A DNA stretch of 53,909 nt from Luteibacter sp. (GTDB taxonomy: Bacteria > Pseudomonadota > Gammaproteobacteria > Xanthomonadales > Rhodanobacteraceae), in NCBI RefSeq assembly GCF_009912395.1, contig NZ_WNDO01000035.1, positions 1-53,909 of the forward strand. Reading direction: 5' to 3'. A program made the translations under genes and the position numbers. The notes below the pieces were generated by a model, which was given only the letters and a program-made list of their open reading frames with translations, was not told the DNA's origin and did no database searches. Shown one piece after another: positions 16,166-25,276 of the stretch (position 1 is the first letter of the stretch; the number at the start of each line of letters is the position of its first letter).

Positions 16166-17416
16166 TCAGGGCGAAGAAGAAGAGGCGACGCGAACGGCGG
16201 CGCCATCGGTCAGGGAATCGGGCGGCGAGACGATCACGGTGTCGCCGGCGGCGAGGCCTTGCGAGACCAGGCGCGGATCGCCATCGGCGCGGGCGATGAC
16301 GGCGTGACGCTTCGCGTGGTCCGCATCCACGGTGAACACTGTGTCGTGGCCGTCGCGATGAACCACGGCACCCGCAGGTACGAACACGCCCTTCGGCGTT
16401 TCGCTGGCGGTGGGCGCGCGCTTTTCCAGGAAGGACACACGCACGCCCATGTCGGGCACGATGCGCGCGTCGCGGCTTTCCAGCGCCACGCGCACCTTCA
16501 CCGTGGCCTTGCCGCGATCGGCGGCGGGCACGATGGCGATCACGTGTGCGGGGATCTTCCAGTCCGGATAGGCGTCGAGCACGGCTTCCGCCGCCATGTC
16601 GGGTTGTACGCGGCCGATATAGGCCTCGTTGACGTCGACGTCGATTTCCAGCGAGCCCATGTCGACGATGGTGCCGACACCGGTACGCGTGAAGCCGCCA
16701 CCCGCGGACAGCGGTGAAACGATCTCGCCGACCTGCGCGGCCTTGTCGGTGATGACGCCATCGAACGGCGCACGGACGATGGTGTAGTCGAGGTTGACCT
16801 GTGCGACACCCACCTGGGCGTCGGCGGCCGCGGCCTGGCGGCGGGAGGTCTGCACTTGCGCGCGATAGGTATCGGCCTGCGTGCGGCTCTGCTCGGCAAG
16901 CTGTTTCGAGACCAACCCTCGGGTCACCAGCGCCTCCTGGCGGTCGGCGTCGCGCAGCGCCTGGTTGAGCTGGGCTTCGCTCTGGGCCACCGTGGCGTGG
17001 GCGGCGGCGGCATTGGCCTGGGCGGATTGCAGGCTGGCCCGCAACGCGTTGTCCTCCAGGCGGGCCAGCACCTGGCCCTTGCTCACCTTGTCACCTTCCT
17101 CGATCAGCACCTCGGTCAGGGTGCCGGTGATCTGCGCGGAGACGGTGGCCTGGCGGCGCGCCGTGACATAGCCCGTGGCCTGCAGCACCGCGCCAGCCTC
17201 GGCGGCGGCCGCGGGGGCCACGGCGGTGGCGGTATGGACTTCCACGGGGCGGTTCGCCAGGAAGGTCCAGGCGGCGCCACCCACGAGCAGCACCGCGACG
17301 ACCACGCCGACCACCACCAGGGCGGTGCGGCCTCCACGGCCGCCGCCTCCCCCCTGCGTTTTCCTGTGCGATTTGTCGATCTTCAGCTGCTTCAGCAGCT
17401 CGGCGTTCGCATTCAT
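16166..17416 (-). CDS. Periplasmic adaptor (membrane fusion protein) of the ABC efflux system
   Basis: The 416-residue HlyD/MacA-type adaptor has one N-terminal membrane anchor (TALVVVGVVVAVLLVGGAAWTFL, about 32-54). Its first lipoyl half is VSAQITGTLTEVLIEEGDKV. An alpha-helical hairpin rich in Ala/Gln follows (about 115-200), then the second lipoyl half (FDGVITDKAAQVGEIV) and a beta-barrel domain. It is the first gene of the minus-strand operon with the ATPase and two permeases. The start overlaps no other gene, and the divergent FAH gene begins 125 bp away. A perfect TGACA-GG-TGTCA palindrome lies in that gap. Confidence 0.9.
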   Translation of the reverse strand: MNANAELLKQLKIDKSHRKTQGGGGGRGGRTALVVVGVVVAVLLVGGAAWTFLANRPVEVHTATAVAPAAAAEAGAVLQATGYVTARRQATVSAQITGTLTEVLIEEGDKVSKGQVLARLEDNALRASLQSAQANAAAAHATVAQSEAQLNQALRDADRQEALVTRGLVSKQLAEQSRTQADTYRAQVQTSRRQAAAADAQVGVAQVNLDYTIVRAPFDGVITDKAAQVGEIVSPLSAGGGFTRTGVGTIVDMGSLEIDVDVNEAYIGRVQPDMAAEAVLDAYPDWKIPAHVIAIVPAADRGKATVKVRVALESRDARIVPDMGVRVSFLEKRAPTASETPKGVFVPAGAVVHRDGHDTVFTVDADHAKRHAVIARADGDPRLVSQGLAAGDTVIVSPPDSLTDGAAVRVASSSSP

Positions 17417-17504
17417 GACCCCTCGTCCCCATACGCTCCCGATTCGGTGAAATCATGCGATCCGGGGGTATCGCGAACCATTTCCGGCCATCAGCCATCG
17501 CTCG

Positions 17505-17516
17505 TGACAGGTGTCA
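17505..17516. promoter_or_regulatory. Palindrome TGACAGGTGTCA, candidate operator
   Basis: This perfect 12-bp inverted repeat lies between the divergent starts of the efflux adaptor (17416) and the FAH-family gene (17541). It partly overlaps a possible -35 element of the latter. Dyads of this size are typical of dimeric repressor sites, but no regulator gene is adjacent. Confidence 0.35.
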
Positions 17517-17540
17517 TGCGGTGCCTGCTACCCTAGCCGC

Positions 17541-18227
17541 ATGAATACCGTCATCCCTTCGCCGGCCCAGCCGAGCCTTCCCGTCGCCGGGCGTTCCGAG
17601 CGCTTTCCCGTCCGCCGCATCTTCTGCATCGGCCGCAACTACGCCGACCACGCGAAGGAGATGGGCGCCACGGTCGACATGTCGAATCCGATGTTCTTCA
17701 CCAAGCCGGCCGACGCCGTGGTGACCGATGGGGCCGACGTGCCCTACCCGTCCGCCACGAACGATCTGCACCACGAGGTGGAGATGGTGGTGGCGCTGGG
17801 AGCCGGCGGTTCCGATCTCTCCGAGGACGAGGCGGCTACCCTGGTCTGGGGCTACGGCGTGGGCCTGGACCTCACCCGTCGCGACCTCCAGGCGCAGGCC
17901 AAGGCCAAGGGTGCCCCCTGGGATGTCGCCAAGGGCTTCGACCATTCCGCCCCGGTCTCGGCCCTCGTGCCGGCCAGCGAGGTCACGCCGACGAAGGCAA
18001 CCCGCATCACCCTGGAAGTGAACGGCGTCGTCCGCCAGGACGCCACCCTGGGCGACATGCTGCTGGACGTGCCGGCCATCCTTTCCCATTTGTCGCGCCT
18101 GTTCGAACTGAAGGCGGGCGACCTCGTCTTCACCGGCACCCCGGCAGGCGTATCGGCCATCGTGCGCGGCGACCACTTTCGTGCGACGCTGGAAGGCGTC
18201 ACCACGTTCGAGGGGCGCGTGAGCTGA
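17541..18227 (+). CDS. Fumarylacetoacetate hydrolase-family protein
   Basis: The 228-residue protein is a single FAH domain. Typical segments are RRIFCIGRNYADHAKEMG, NDLHHEVEMVVALG (metal-ligand acidic residues), KGFDHSAPVSALVPAS and DLVFTGTPAGVSAIVRGD. Family members include acylpyruvases, oxaloacetate decarboxylase/tautomerases and fumarylpyruvate hydrolases; the exact reaction cannot be set from sequence. The ATG at 17541 follows a TACCCT hexamer by six bases, with no ribosome-binding site, which may indicate a leaderless transcript. Confidence 0.87.
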   Translation: MNTVIPSPAQPSLPVAGRSERFPVRRIFCIGRNYADHAKEMGATVDMSNPMFFTKPADAVVTDGADVPYPSATNDLHHEVEMVVALGAGGSDLSEDEAATLVWGYGVGLDLTRRDLQAQAKAKGAPWDVAKGFDHSAPVSALVPASEVTPTKATRITLEVNGVVRQDATLGDMLLDVPAILSHLSRLFELKAGDLVFTGTPAGVSAIVRGDHFRATLEGVTTFEGRVS

Positions 18228-18301
18228 CATTCGCGGACCACTGACATCCGGGTGGGTAGTTTCCACCTACGACGCAACATCAAGATAAGGAGAAGAAACC
18301 G

Positions 18302-18712
18302 ATGAGTTTCGTCGCGGAATTCAAGAAGTTCGCCCTACGTGGCAACGTCATCGACCTGGCGGTCGGTGTGGTGATCGGTGCCGCCTTCGGCAAAATCGTC
18401 ACCTCCCTGGTGGACAACATCATCATGCCGCCCATCGGCTGGCTGATCGGCGGCATCGACTTCTCGCAGTGGAAGTGGGTGCTCAAGCCGGCCGATGCCG
18501 CCACCAAGACGGCCGAAGTGGCGATCCAGTACGGCACCTTCATCAACGTGCTCGTGCAGTTCATCATCGTGGCCTTCGCGATCTTCCTGGTGGTCAAGGC
18601 CATCAACCGCGTGACCCGTCGCGAGGCCGAGAAGCCGGCACCGCCGGCCGCCGACGTGGTGCTGTTGCAGGAGATCCGCGATCTGCTCAAGCAGCAGAAC
18701 CGCACGCCGTAA
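18302..18712 (+). CDS. mscL: Large-conductance mechanosensitive channel MscL
   Basis: The 136-residue protein opens [22 protein letters not shown]1 is [21 protein letters not shown] with the pore-lining Gly/Val pattern. A periplasmic loop follows, then TM2 [17 protein letters not shown]. The cytoplasmic C-terminal helix is [12 protein letters not shown]. The homopentameric channel opens under membrane tension to release solutes during hypo-osmotic shock. A good GGAGAAG ribosome-binding site precedes the ATG. A perfect 46-bp palindrome ten bases after the stop probably ends or stabilises its mRNA. Confidence 0.97.
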   Translation: MSFVAEFKKFALRGNVIDLAVGVVIGAAFGKIVTSLVDNIIMPPIGWLIGGIDFSQWKWVLKPADAATKTAEVAIQYGTFINVLVQFIIVAFAIFLVVKAINRVTRREAEKPAPPAADVVLLQEIRDLLKQQNRTP

Positions 18713-18721
18713 GCAGGCATC

Positions 18722-18767
18722 TGTAGGAGCGCGCTTGCGCGCGATCGCGCGCAAGCGCGCTCCTACA
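18722..18767. repeat. Perfect 46-bp REP palindrome
   Basis: The two REP arms meet directly at a central GATC with no spacer, giving an unbroken 23+23 bp inverted repeat. It lies between mscL and the M28 peptidase gene. It is the most symmetrical member of the family in this window. Confidence 0.93.
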
Positions 18768-18823
18768 TGACAAGGTCGTTTCCCCGGCGCAATAATCGGG
18801 TCTTTCCGTCCCCGGGGGTCATC

Positions 18824-20266
18824 ATGCGTCATACCTTCCGCCTGCACGCGCTTGCCGCGTGCCTTGCGTTCGCCTTTTCCGCCCATGCCGCCGGCAAGGA
18901 CACCACCATCCCGGAAAAGGCCGTCGCCGCCGCGACCACGCTGCGCGACAAGGCCATGGACGACAACACGGGCTACGAGTTCGTCTCGGGCCTTACCACC
19001 GAAGTAGGTGCGCGCCTGGCCGGCAGCGCCGCCGACAAGCGTGGCGTCGAGTGGACCATCGCGAAGTTCAAGGCGATGGGCTTCGACAAGGTCTACACCG
19101 AAAAGGTGAGCTACCCGCTGTGGGAACGCCACAGTGAACACGGTGCCATCGTCGCGCCGTTCCCGCAGCCGCTTGCGCTGACCGCACTGGGTTACTCCGC
19201 CGGTACGCCGCAGGGTGGTCTCACTGCCGAGGTGGTGGGCTTCGACACGCTCGACGCGCTGAAGGCGGCCGATCCGGCCACCGTGAAGGGCAAGATCGTC
19301 TACGTCAGCACGCATATGACGCAGCAGAAGGACGGCCACGACTACGGCATGGGCTCGGCGACGCGTACGCGCGGTCCGGTGCTGGCCGCGAAGATGGGCG
19401 CCGCCGCGTACCTGCTGCGTTCGGCCGGTACCGATGCGCATAGCCGTACGCCGCATACCGGCGTCACGGGCTTTACCGATCCGAAGGACGCCATCCCGGC
19501 CGCCGCGTTGTCGCTGCCCGATGCCGACCAGTTGGAGCGCGTGCTGAAGGAAGGCAAGCCGGTCACGCTGAAGCTTGATCTCGATGTCGGCTTCAAGGGC
19601 ACCTATGAAGGTTCCAACGTCATCGCCGAGGTCACCGGCCGCAAGTACCCGAACGAAGTCGTCGCCATCGGCGGCCATCTGGATTCGTGGGACCTGGGCA
19701 CGGGTGCCATCGATGACGGCGCCGGTGTGGCGATCGCCGCCGCCGCGGCCAAGCTCATCAAGGACATGCCGCAGCGTCCGGATCGCACCATTCGCGTGAT
19801 CGCGTTCGCGAACGAAGAGATGGGCCTGTGGGGCGGTCGCGCCTATGCGGATGCGCATGGCAAGGATGTCGCCAAGTTCCAGCTGGGTACCGAGTCGGAT
19901 TTCGGCGCGGGTCGCATCTGGCGCATGACGGCGTCGGTGAAGCCGGAAGCGCGCAAGGCCATCGAGCAGATCGCGAAGGTGCTTGAGCCGATCGGTGTCG
20001 CCTACGACGCGAGCAAGCCGGGCGGTGGCGGTTCGGACCTGTCGCAGATGCATGCCAAGGGCATGGCCGCACTGTCGCTCACCCAGGACGACACGGATTA
20101 CTTCGACTACCACCACAACGTCAACGACACGCTCGACAAGATCGATCCGAAGGCGCTGGCGCAGAACGTGGCGGTGTATGCCACGTTCGCGTACCTGGCG
20201 GCACAGGCCGATGGCAACTTCGGCTCGGCGCCGGGTGCGTTCGCCAACGACGGCGCACACGACTGA
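18824..20266 (+). CDS. Secreted M28-family metallopeptidase
   Basis: The 480-residue protein starts with a signal peptide (MRHTFRLHALAACLAFAFSAHAA). A protease-associated-type insert (about 110-250) precedes the di-zinc catalytic domain. Ligand motifs are GGHLDSWDLG (His about 285), IDDGAG (bridging Asp), ANEEMGLWG (Glu-Glu), GTESDFG (Asp) and the final His in YHHNVNDT. It should be an exported aminopeptidase or carboxypeptidase acting in the periplasm or outside. The ATG at 18824 was chosen because the signal peptide begins there; earlier in-frame codons run into the REP. Confidence 0.9.
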   Translation: MRHTFRLHALAACLAFAFSAHAAGKDTTIPEKAVAAATTLRDKAMDDNTGYEFVSGLTTEVGARLAGSAADKRGVEWTIAKFKAMGFDKVYTEKVSYPLWERHSEHGAIVAPFPQPLALTALGYSAGTPQGGLTAEVVGFDTLDALKAADPATVKGKIVYVSTHMTQQKDGHDYGMGSATRTRGPVLAAKMGAAAYLLRSAGTDAHSRTPHTGVTGFTDPKDAIPAAALSLPDADQLERVLKEGKPVTLKLDLDVGFKGTYEGSNVIAEVTGRKYPNEVVAIGGHLDSWDLGTGAIDDGAGVAIAAAAAKLIKDMPQRPDRTIRVIAFANEEMGLWGGRAYADAHGKDVAKFQLGTESDFGAGRIWRMTASVKPEARKAIEQIAKVLEPIGVAYDASKPGGGGSDLSQMHAKGMAALSLTQDDTDYFDYHHNVNDTLDKIDPKALAQNVAVYATFAYLAAQADGNFGSAPGAFANDGAHD

Positions 20267-20280
20267 CGCTTGCCGCTTGT

Positions 20281-20372
20281 TGTAGGAGCGCGCTTGCGCG
20301 CTCCTACAATGCAAAGCCCGGTCACTCGCGACTCACCGCCTGCGGCCATCGCGCGCAAGCGCGCTCCTACAG
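20281..20372. repeat. REP cluster overlapping the RND pump stop codon
   Basis: A short REP hairpin at 20281-20308 (stem TGTAGGAGCGCG, loop CTTG) is followed by a single facing arm at 20351-20372. The second arm overlaps the end of the minus-strand RND gene, whose stop TAG is part of the REP TGTAGG. Confidence 0.88.
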
Positions 20373-23300
20373 TGCGGAGCTTGGCTCGCCTTCGAGTAGC
20401 TTGGGGGCCAGGCGTTCCTGCAGGCGGTTCATGTAGAGGTAGATCACGGGCGTGAGGTAGAGCGTCAGGATCTGCGACACCACCAGACCGCCGACCACGG
20501 CAAGGCCCAGCGGGCGGCGCGTTTCGGCGCCTGCGCCGATGCCCAGCGCGATCGGCAACGTGCCGGCGAAAGCCGCCATCGTGGTCATCATGATGGGGCG
20601 GAAACGCACGCGGCACGCCTCGTAGATCGCATCGAACGGCGACACCGTGCCATCGCGCTGATGCTCCAGCGCGAAGTCAATCATCATGATCGCGTTCTTC
20701 TTCACGATACCGACCAGCATCACGATGCCGACGAAGGCGAACAGGTCGAGCGATGCGTTGAAGATCACCAGCGTAAGCAACGCACCGACCGCCGCCGCCG
20801 GCAGGCCGGAAAGAATCGTGAGCGGGTGGATGAAGCTCTCGTACAGGATGCCCAGCACGAGGTAGATCACGAACACCGCGAGCAGGAGCAGCAGGCCCAT
20901 GCCCTTCACCGAATCCTGGAAGGCCTGTGCCGTGCCCTGGATGCTGCCACTCAACGTGGCGGGCAGCTTCAACGACAGTGTTGCGCCGTCGATGCTATGC
21001 ACGGCGTCGCTGAGCGACACGCCCGGCGCCAGGTTGAACGACACCGTCACCGCCGGCAACTGGCCCTGGTGGTTCACGGTAAGCACCTGCGGCTTGCGCT
21101 CGAAGCGCGCTACCGTGTTCAACGGCACGAGCTTGCCCGTATCCGAGGTCACGTAGAGCTTCGACAGCACGGCGGGGTCGTCCTGCATGCGACGCTCCAC
21201 CTGCAGGATCACCCAGTACTGCGTGGCCGAACCGTAGATGGTCGAAATCTGGTTTTCGCCGAAGGCCGTGCCGAGCGCCGTCTGCACCTGCTCCATCGTG
21301 AGGCCTAGCGGCGCCAGCTTGTCGCGGTTGACCGTGACGACCATCGACGGGCTGTTGAGATCGAGGTCGGTGGTGACGTCCTGGAAGCCCGGCAGTTTCT
21401 GGAACGCGTTAACGAGCTTGCCCGACCAGTCATACAAGGCATGCAGGTCCGTGGACTGCACGGTGTACTGGTACTGCGCCTTCGACTGGCGACCGCCCAC
21501 CTGGATCGCCGGCGGATTCTGGATATAGGTGCGAATGCCCGGCACCTCGGCGAACTTGTGCCGAAGCTCCTGGATGATCTCGTCCGGCGTGGTGTGTCCG
21601 CGCTCGGCGGGGGGCTTCAACCGCAGCAGGATCGAGCCGGAGTTGACCGTGGCGCGCGCGCCACCGGCACCCACGCTGGACATATAGCCTTCGATGTTCG
21701 GGTCCTGTCCGGCGATCTCCGCCAGCATCTGCTGGCGCGCCGACATGGCGGCGAAGGAGATGTCCGTGGGGCCTTCCGTCGTGACGCGAAGCTGCCCGCT
21801 GTCGCCGGCGGGGATGAAGTCCTTCGGCGTCACGATGAACAGCACCGCCGTGGCGGCAAGGCTCAGCACGAACACGCCCACCACGGTGCGCGGATGCCGC
21901 ATGCACCAGCCCAGCGAACGGGTGTAGCCGTTGGTGACGGCACTGAAGCCCTTGTCGAACCACACCACGACGAAGCTGCGCTTGTCGTGGTCGTGCGCCT
22001 TGACGAAGCGGCTGCACAGCATCGGCGTCAGCGTGATCGAGACGAAGCCCGAGATGAGGATCGACACGCTGATGACCACGGCGAACTCGTGGAACAACCG
22101 GCCGACGATGCCACCCATGAACATCACGGGGATGAACACCGCGACCAGCGACAGCGTCATCGAGAAGATGGTGAAGCCGATCTCGCTCGCGCCCTTCACC
22201 GCCGCGTCGAACGGCTTCTCGCCCATCTCGATGTGCCGCATGATGTTTTCGAGCATCACGATCGCATCGTCGACCACGAAGCCCACGGCGAGCGTCAACG
22301 CCAGCAACGAGAGGTTGTCGAGGCTGTAGCCCAACGCGAACATCGCGCCGAACGTGCCCAGCACCGAGATCGGCAGAGCGACGGCGGGAATCAGCGTGGC
22401 CGAGGCGTTGCCGAGAAACAGGTAGATCACCGCCACCACGAGGATGCCCGCGAGCACCAGCGTGAACTGCACGTCCTCCACCGATTCGCGGATGGAGACG
22501 GAGCGGTCGTACATCACGTCGAGCTTCACCGACGGCGGCAACGTCTCCGAGAACCCAGGTACCAGGGCGAGGATGCGGTCGACCGTTTCCACCGTGTTCG
22601 CGCCGGGCTGGCGCTGGATGGCGAGCGTGATGGCGCGATGGCCGTTGAACCAGCTGGCCTTCTGGTCGTCCTGCACGCTGTCACGCGGCACGGCGATATC
22701 CGAAAGACGGATCGGCGCGCCATTGCGATAGGCCACCACCACCTGGTTGTAGTCGGCCGCGCGCATGAGCTGGCCGTCGGAACGGATGGAAAGCAGCTGA
22801 CGCTGGCCGTTCAGCGACCCGGTCGCCTTGTTGACGTTGGCAGCCGCGATGGCCTGGCGCATCTGGTCGACACCGATGCCGTTGGCGGCGAGGCGATCCG
22901 GATTCACCGCGATACGCACGGCGTATTTCTGCGAACCGTAGACGTTGACCTGGGCGACGCCGTCGACCATCGACAGACGCTGCGCCAGCTCGGTCTCCGC
23001 GTAATCGTCGACGGTGGACAGCGGCAGCGTGGACGACTGCATGGTGAGGAACAGGATCGGCGCGTCGGCCGGGTTCACCTTGCGATAGGTCGGCGGCGTG
23101 GGCATGTCCTGCGGCAACTGGCGTTGCGCGGCGGAGATCGCCGCCTGCACGTCCTGCGCCGCGCCGTCGATGCTGCGATCCAACGCGAAGGTGACGGTGA
23201 TCGTGGTGGAGCCCAGCGAACTGGACGAAGTCATCGAATCGATGCCCGCGATCGTGGACAGCTGCGCCTCCAGCGGCGTGGCGACGGACGAGGCCATCGT

Positions 23301-23471
23301 CTCCGGTGACGCGCCGGGCAAGCTTGCGCTGATGTTGATCGTCGGGAAGTCGACGTTCGGCAGCTCGTTGACCGGCAGTTTCGGATAGGCGGCGAGACCG
23401 AAGATCACCAGCGCCGCCATCAGCAGCGTGGTCATCACGGGCCGGCGGATGCAGAGTTCCGGCAGGTTCAT
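20367..23471 (-). CDS. RND multidrug efflux pump, MdtB/MdtC-like inner-membrane transporter
   Basis: The 1034-residue HAE1-family pump begins MNLPELCIRRPVMTTLLMAA. It has the expected layout of TM1, a large periplasmic porter/docking domain, TM2-6, a second periplasmic domain and TM7-12. The proton-relay motif VGFVVDDAIVMLENI is around residue 405 in TM4. VGIVKKNAIMMIDFAL marks the C-terminal repeat. It exports drugs by proton antiport with the adaptor encoded 10 bp upstream. No outer-membrane channel gene is linked. The stop codon lies inside a REP element. A MarR regulator gene precedes the pair. Confidence 0.93.
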   Translation of the reverse strand: MNLPELCIRRPVMTTLLMAALVIFGLAAYPKLPVNELPNVDFPTINISASLPGASPETMASSVATPLEAQLSTIAGIDSMTSSSSLGSTTITVTFALDRSIDGAAQDVQAAISAAQRQLPQDMPTPPTYRKVNPADAPILFLTMQSSTLPLSTVDDYAETELAQRLSMVDGVAQVNVYGSQKYAVRIAVNPDRLAANGIGVDQMRQAIAAANVNKATGSLNGQRQLLSIRSDGQLMRAADYNQVVVAYRNGAPIRLSDIAVPRDSVQDDQKASWFNGHRAITLAIQRQPGANTVETVDRILALVPGFSETLPPSVKLDVMYDRSVSIRESVEDVQFTLVLAGILVVAVIYLFLGNASATLIPAVALPISVLGTFGAMFALGYSLDNLSLLALTLAVGFVVDDAIVMLENIMRHIEMGEKPFDAAVKGASEIGFTIFSMTLSLVAVFIPVMFMGGIVGRLFHEFAVVISVSILISGFVSITLTPMLCSRFVKAHDHDKRSFVVVWFDKGFSAVTNGYTRSLGWCMRHPRTVVGVFVLSLAATAVLFIVTPKDFIPAGDSGQLRVTTEGPTDISFAAMSARQQMLAEIAGQDPNIEGYMSSVGAGGARATVNSGSILLRLKPPAERGHTTPDEIIQELRHKFAEVPGIRTYIQNPPAIQVGGRQSKAQYQYTVQSTDLHALYDWSGKLVNAFQKLPGFQDVTTDLDLNSPSMVVTVNRDKLAPLGLTMEQVQTALGTAFGENQISTIYGSATQYWVILQVERRMQDDPAVLSKLYVTSDTGKLVPLNTVARFERKPQVLTVNHQGQLPAVTVSFNLAPGVSLSDAVHSIDGATLSLKLPATLSGSIQGTAQAFQDSVKGMGLLLLLAVFVIYLVLGILYESFIHPLTILSGLPAAAVGALLTLVIFNASLDLFAFVGIVMLVGIVKKNAIMMIDFALEHQRDGTVSPFDAIYEACRVRFRPIMMTTMAAFAGTLPIALGIGAGAETRRPLGLAVVGGLVVSQILTLYLTPVIYLYMNRLQERLAPKLLEGEPSSAL

Positions 23472-23481
23472 GCGTGCGGCC

Positions 23482-24621
23482 TCAGGCCTTGTCGAGGCGC
23501 ACGCGGGCGCCGTCGACGAGCAGCATCTGGCCTTCGGTGACCACGCGCTCGCCGCCTTGCAGGCCCTTGTCGATGACGACGCGGTTGCCCGAGGTGGCGC
23601 CGGTGGTGACCGTGCGCTGTTCCACGGTGTTGTCGGCCTTCACCACGAAGACGAAGCTGCCTGCCGTGGAACTTTGCAAGGCCACGACCGGCACGCTCAC
23701 GACATCGGCCAGGCGCGTGGTCGGTAGCGTCACCTCGGCGAACTGGCCTGGCGTGAGGCGACCGTCCGCGTTGACGAAGCGGCCCTTCAGCACGATGGTG
23801 CCCGTGGTGACGTCCACGGCGTTGTCGATGAATTCCAGCTCGCCCTGCAAGGGGCCTCCGGTATCGCCAGGCACGTGCGCCTCCACCGGCAGCGTGCCGC
23901 GTCGCGCACTGGTGCGTACGGCGGCGAGGCTGTCCTCGGGAATGGCGAAGGCGACACGGATCGGATCGACCTCGTTGAGCACCACGATATCGGTGGTGTC
24001 GGCGCTCAGCGTCGCGCCCGGATAGGCGAGCGGCGCGCCAGTGATGCCGTCGAACGGCGCGACGATGGTGGTGAAGTCGAGCTGCACCTGCGCGGCGCGC
24101 ACCGCGGCACGGTCGCTTTCGATATTGGCACGCGCCACACCGAAGTTGGCCTTGTACAGATCGTAGTCCGCACGGCTGACGAAGCCCTTGCCGAGCATGT
24201 TCTCGTAGCGCTGCAGATCCGCCTCGGCCTTCGTCAGCGAGGCCTCGTCACGGGCGACCGTGCCCTTCGCGGCATCGAGCGTCGCCTTCAGCGGACGCGG
24301 ATCGACCTGCGCGAGCAGGTCGCCCTTCTTCACATGCGAGCCGGGCGTGAACGCGAGGCGTTCGAGCTGCCCGTTCACACGCGAACGCACATTGACCGTG
24401 GAATAGGCCTCCGCGCGACCGATGACCTTCAGCGAGAGATCGATTTCCCCCCGCGTGGCCTGCGCCGTGGTGACCGGCACCCCTGCCTGGGCCTGGGCCT
24501 GCTTGCTCTTGGTCGCTGGCATTTTCCCACCGGCCTCGTGGCGCCAGATACCGGCGGCTACCGCGGCCACGACGACGAGGCCTACGACGAGGACGAGTTT
24601 CTTCCCTGGGGATCGCTGCAT
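23482..24621 (-). CDS. RND efflux periplasmic adaptor, MdtA-like
   Basis: The 379-residue adaptor begins with a membrane anchor/signal (KKLVLVVGLVVVAAVAAGIW). The lipoyl halves are VNVRSRVNGQLERLAFTPGSHVKKGD and FDGITGAPLAYPGATL, flanking an alpha-hairpin (about 100-170). Beta-barrel and membrane-proximal domains follow. It links the inner-membrane RND pump to an outer-membrane channel. I chose the ATG at 24621, which has GGAG five bases upstream. A GTG at 24642 would add seven residues. The pump gene follows after 10 bp. Confidence 0.92.
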   Translation of the reverse strand: MQRSPGKKLVLVVGLVVVAAVAAGIWRHEAGGKMPATKSKQAQAQAGVPVTTAQATRGEIDLSLKVIGRAEAYSTVNVRSRVNGQLERLAFTPGSHVKKGDLLAQVDPRPLKATLDAAKGTVARDEASLTKAEADLQRYENMLGKGFVSRADYDLYKANFGVARANIESDRAAVRAAQVQLDFTTIVAPFDGITGAPLAYPGATLSADTTDIVVLNEVDPIRVAFAIPEDSLAAVRTSARRGTLPVEAHVPGDTGGPLQGELEFIDNAVDVTTGTIVLKGRFVNADGRLTPGQFAEVTLPTTRLADVVSVPVVALQSSTAGSFVFVVKADNTVEQRTVTTGATSGNRVVIDKGLQGGERVVTEGQMLLVDGARVRLDKA

Positions 24622-24734
24622 GAGGACTCCGGCCGACTCCACCTGGATCGGTCGCCGCGCGGGGACGCGGACATGTTTTTGGGTCGGACAACCTTATAGG
24701 GAACGGTCGCCCGGCGATTCGGTTGACCCTTGGC

Positions 24735-25196
24735 TCAGCCTTCCTCGGCCGGACCGTCGAGACCCTGCAGATTCTCCTTCATGCGGTTCAAGACCGCGAG
24801 TGTCGTCTGCAGATCGTCGAGCACGATGCCTTCGACGGCATCCCTGCGCAGTCCCTTGGCGATGTCTTCCATGTCGTCGATGACGCCGCGGGCCTGCTCG
24901 GTGTCGTGCAGGCGCCAGGCGCGGCGATCCTTCGGGTCGGCGCGGCGCTCGACGAAGCCCGCGGCCTGGAGGCGATCGATCACGCGGCCCACGGCGATGG
25001 GCTCCATGTCGAGGCTTTCGGCCAGCTCGTTCTGGCGCATGCCCGGCGTGCGATGCAGCGCCTTGAGTGCACGCCACTGGGCGCGCGTCAGCCCGAATTT
25101 CACCGCACGACGGTCAAAATGCTTGCGGAAAAGCAAGGTGACATCGTTGATGAGATAGGCGAACGAGATATCTTCAACTTTGAGCTGGTCGACCAT
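24735..25196 (-). CDS. MarR-family transcriptional regulator
   Basis: The 153-residue winged-helix protein has the recognition region MRQNELAESLDMEPIAVGRVIDRLQAAGFVERR and the wing DPKDRRAWRLHDTEQ, both typical of MarR. It lies upstream of and in the same direction as the RND adaptor and pump genes (113-bp gap), so it probably represses or tunes them in response to toxic ligands. It is divergent from the macrodomain gene. An imperfect dyad at 25241-25254 in the shared gap is a possible operator. Confidence 0.9.
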   Translation of the reverse strand: MVDQLKVEDISFAYLINDVTLLFRKHFDRRAVKFGLTRAQWRALKALHRTPGMRQNELAESLDMEPIAVGRVIDRLQAAGFVERRADPKDRRAWRLHDTEQARGVIDDMEDIAKGLRRDAVEGIVLDDLQTTLAVLNRMKENLQGLDGPAEEG

Positions 25197-25240
25197 AAAC
25201 CTTCTGACGGGCGGCGCGGCGGGATTCAGGCCCCATCCTA

Positions 25241-25254
25241 GCGGTTTGAAACGC
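25241..25254. promoter_or_regulatory. Imperfect dyad GCGGTTTGAAACGC, possible MarR operator
   Basis: Four of the seven base pairs across the dyad are symmetric. It sits 45-58 bp upstream of the marR start and close to the macrodomain gene start. MarR proteins often bind such dyads in their own promoters. Evidence is weak. Confidence 0.2.
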
Positions 25255-25276
25255 AGCCGTCACAGCGAAAACAGCC

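Noticed and set aside
18335-20314. 659-codon minus-strand open frame opposite mscL and the M28 peptidase
   Set aside because: Antisense shadow that even reads through a REP palindrome; no motif.
21441-23309. 622-codon plus-strand open frame opposite the RND pump
   Set aside because: Arg/His-rich low-complexity translation, fully inside a clear RND gene on the other strand.
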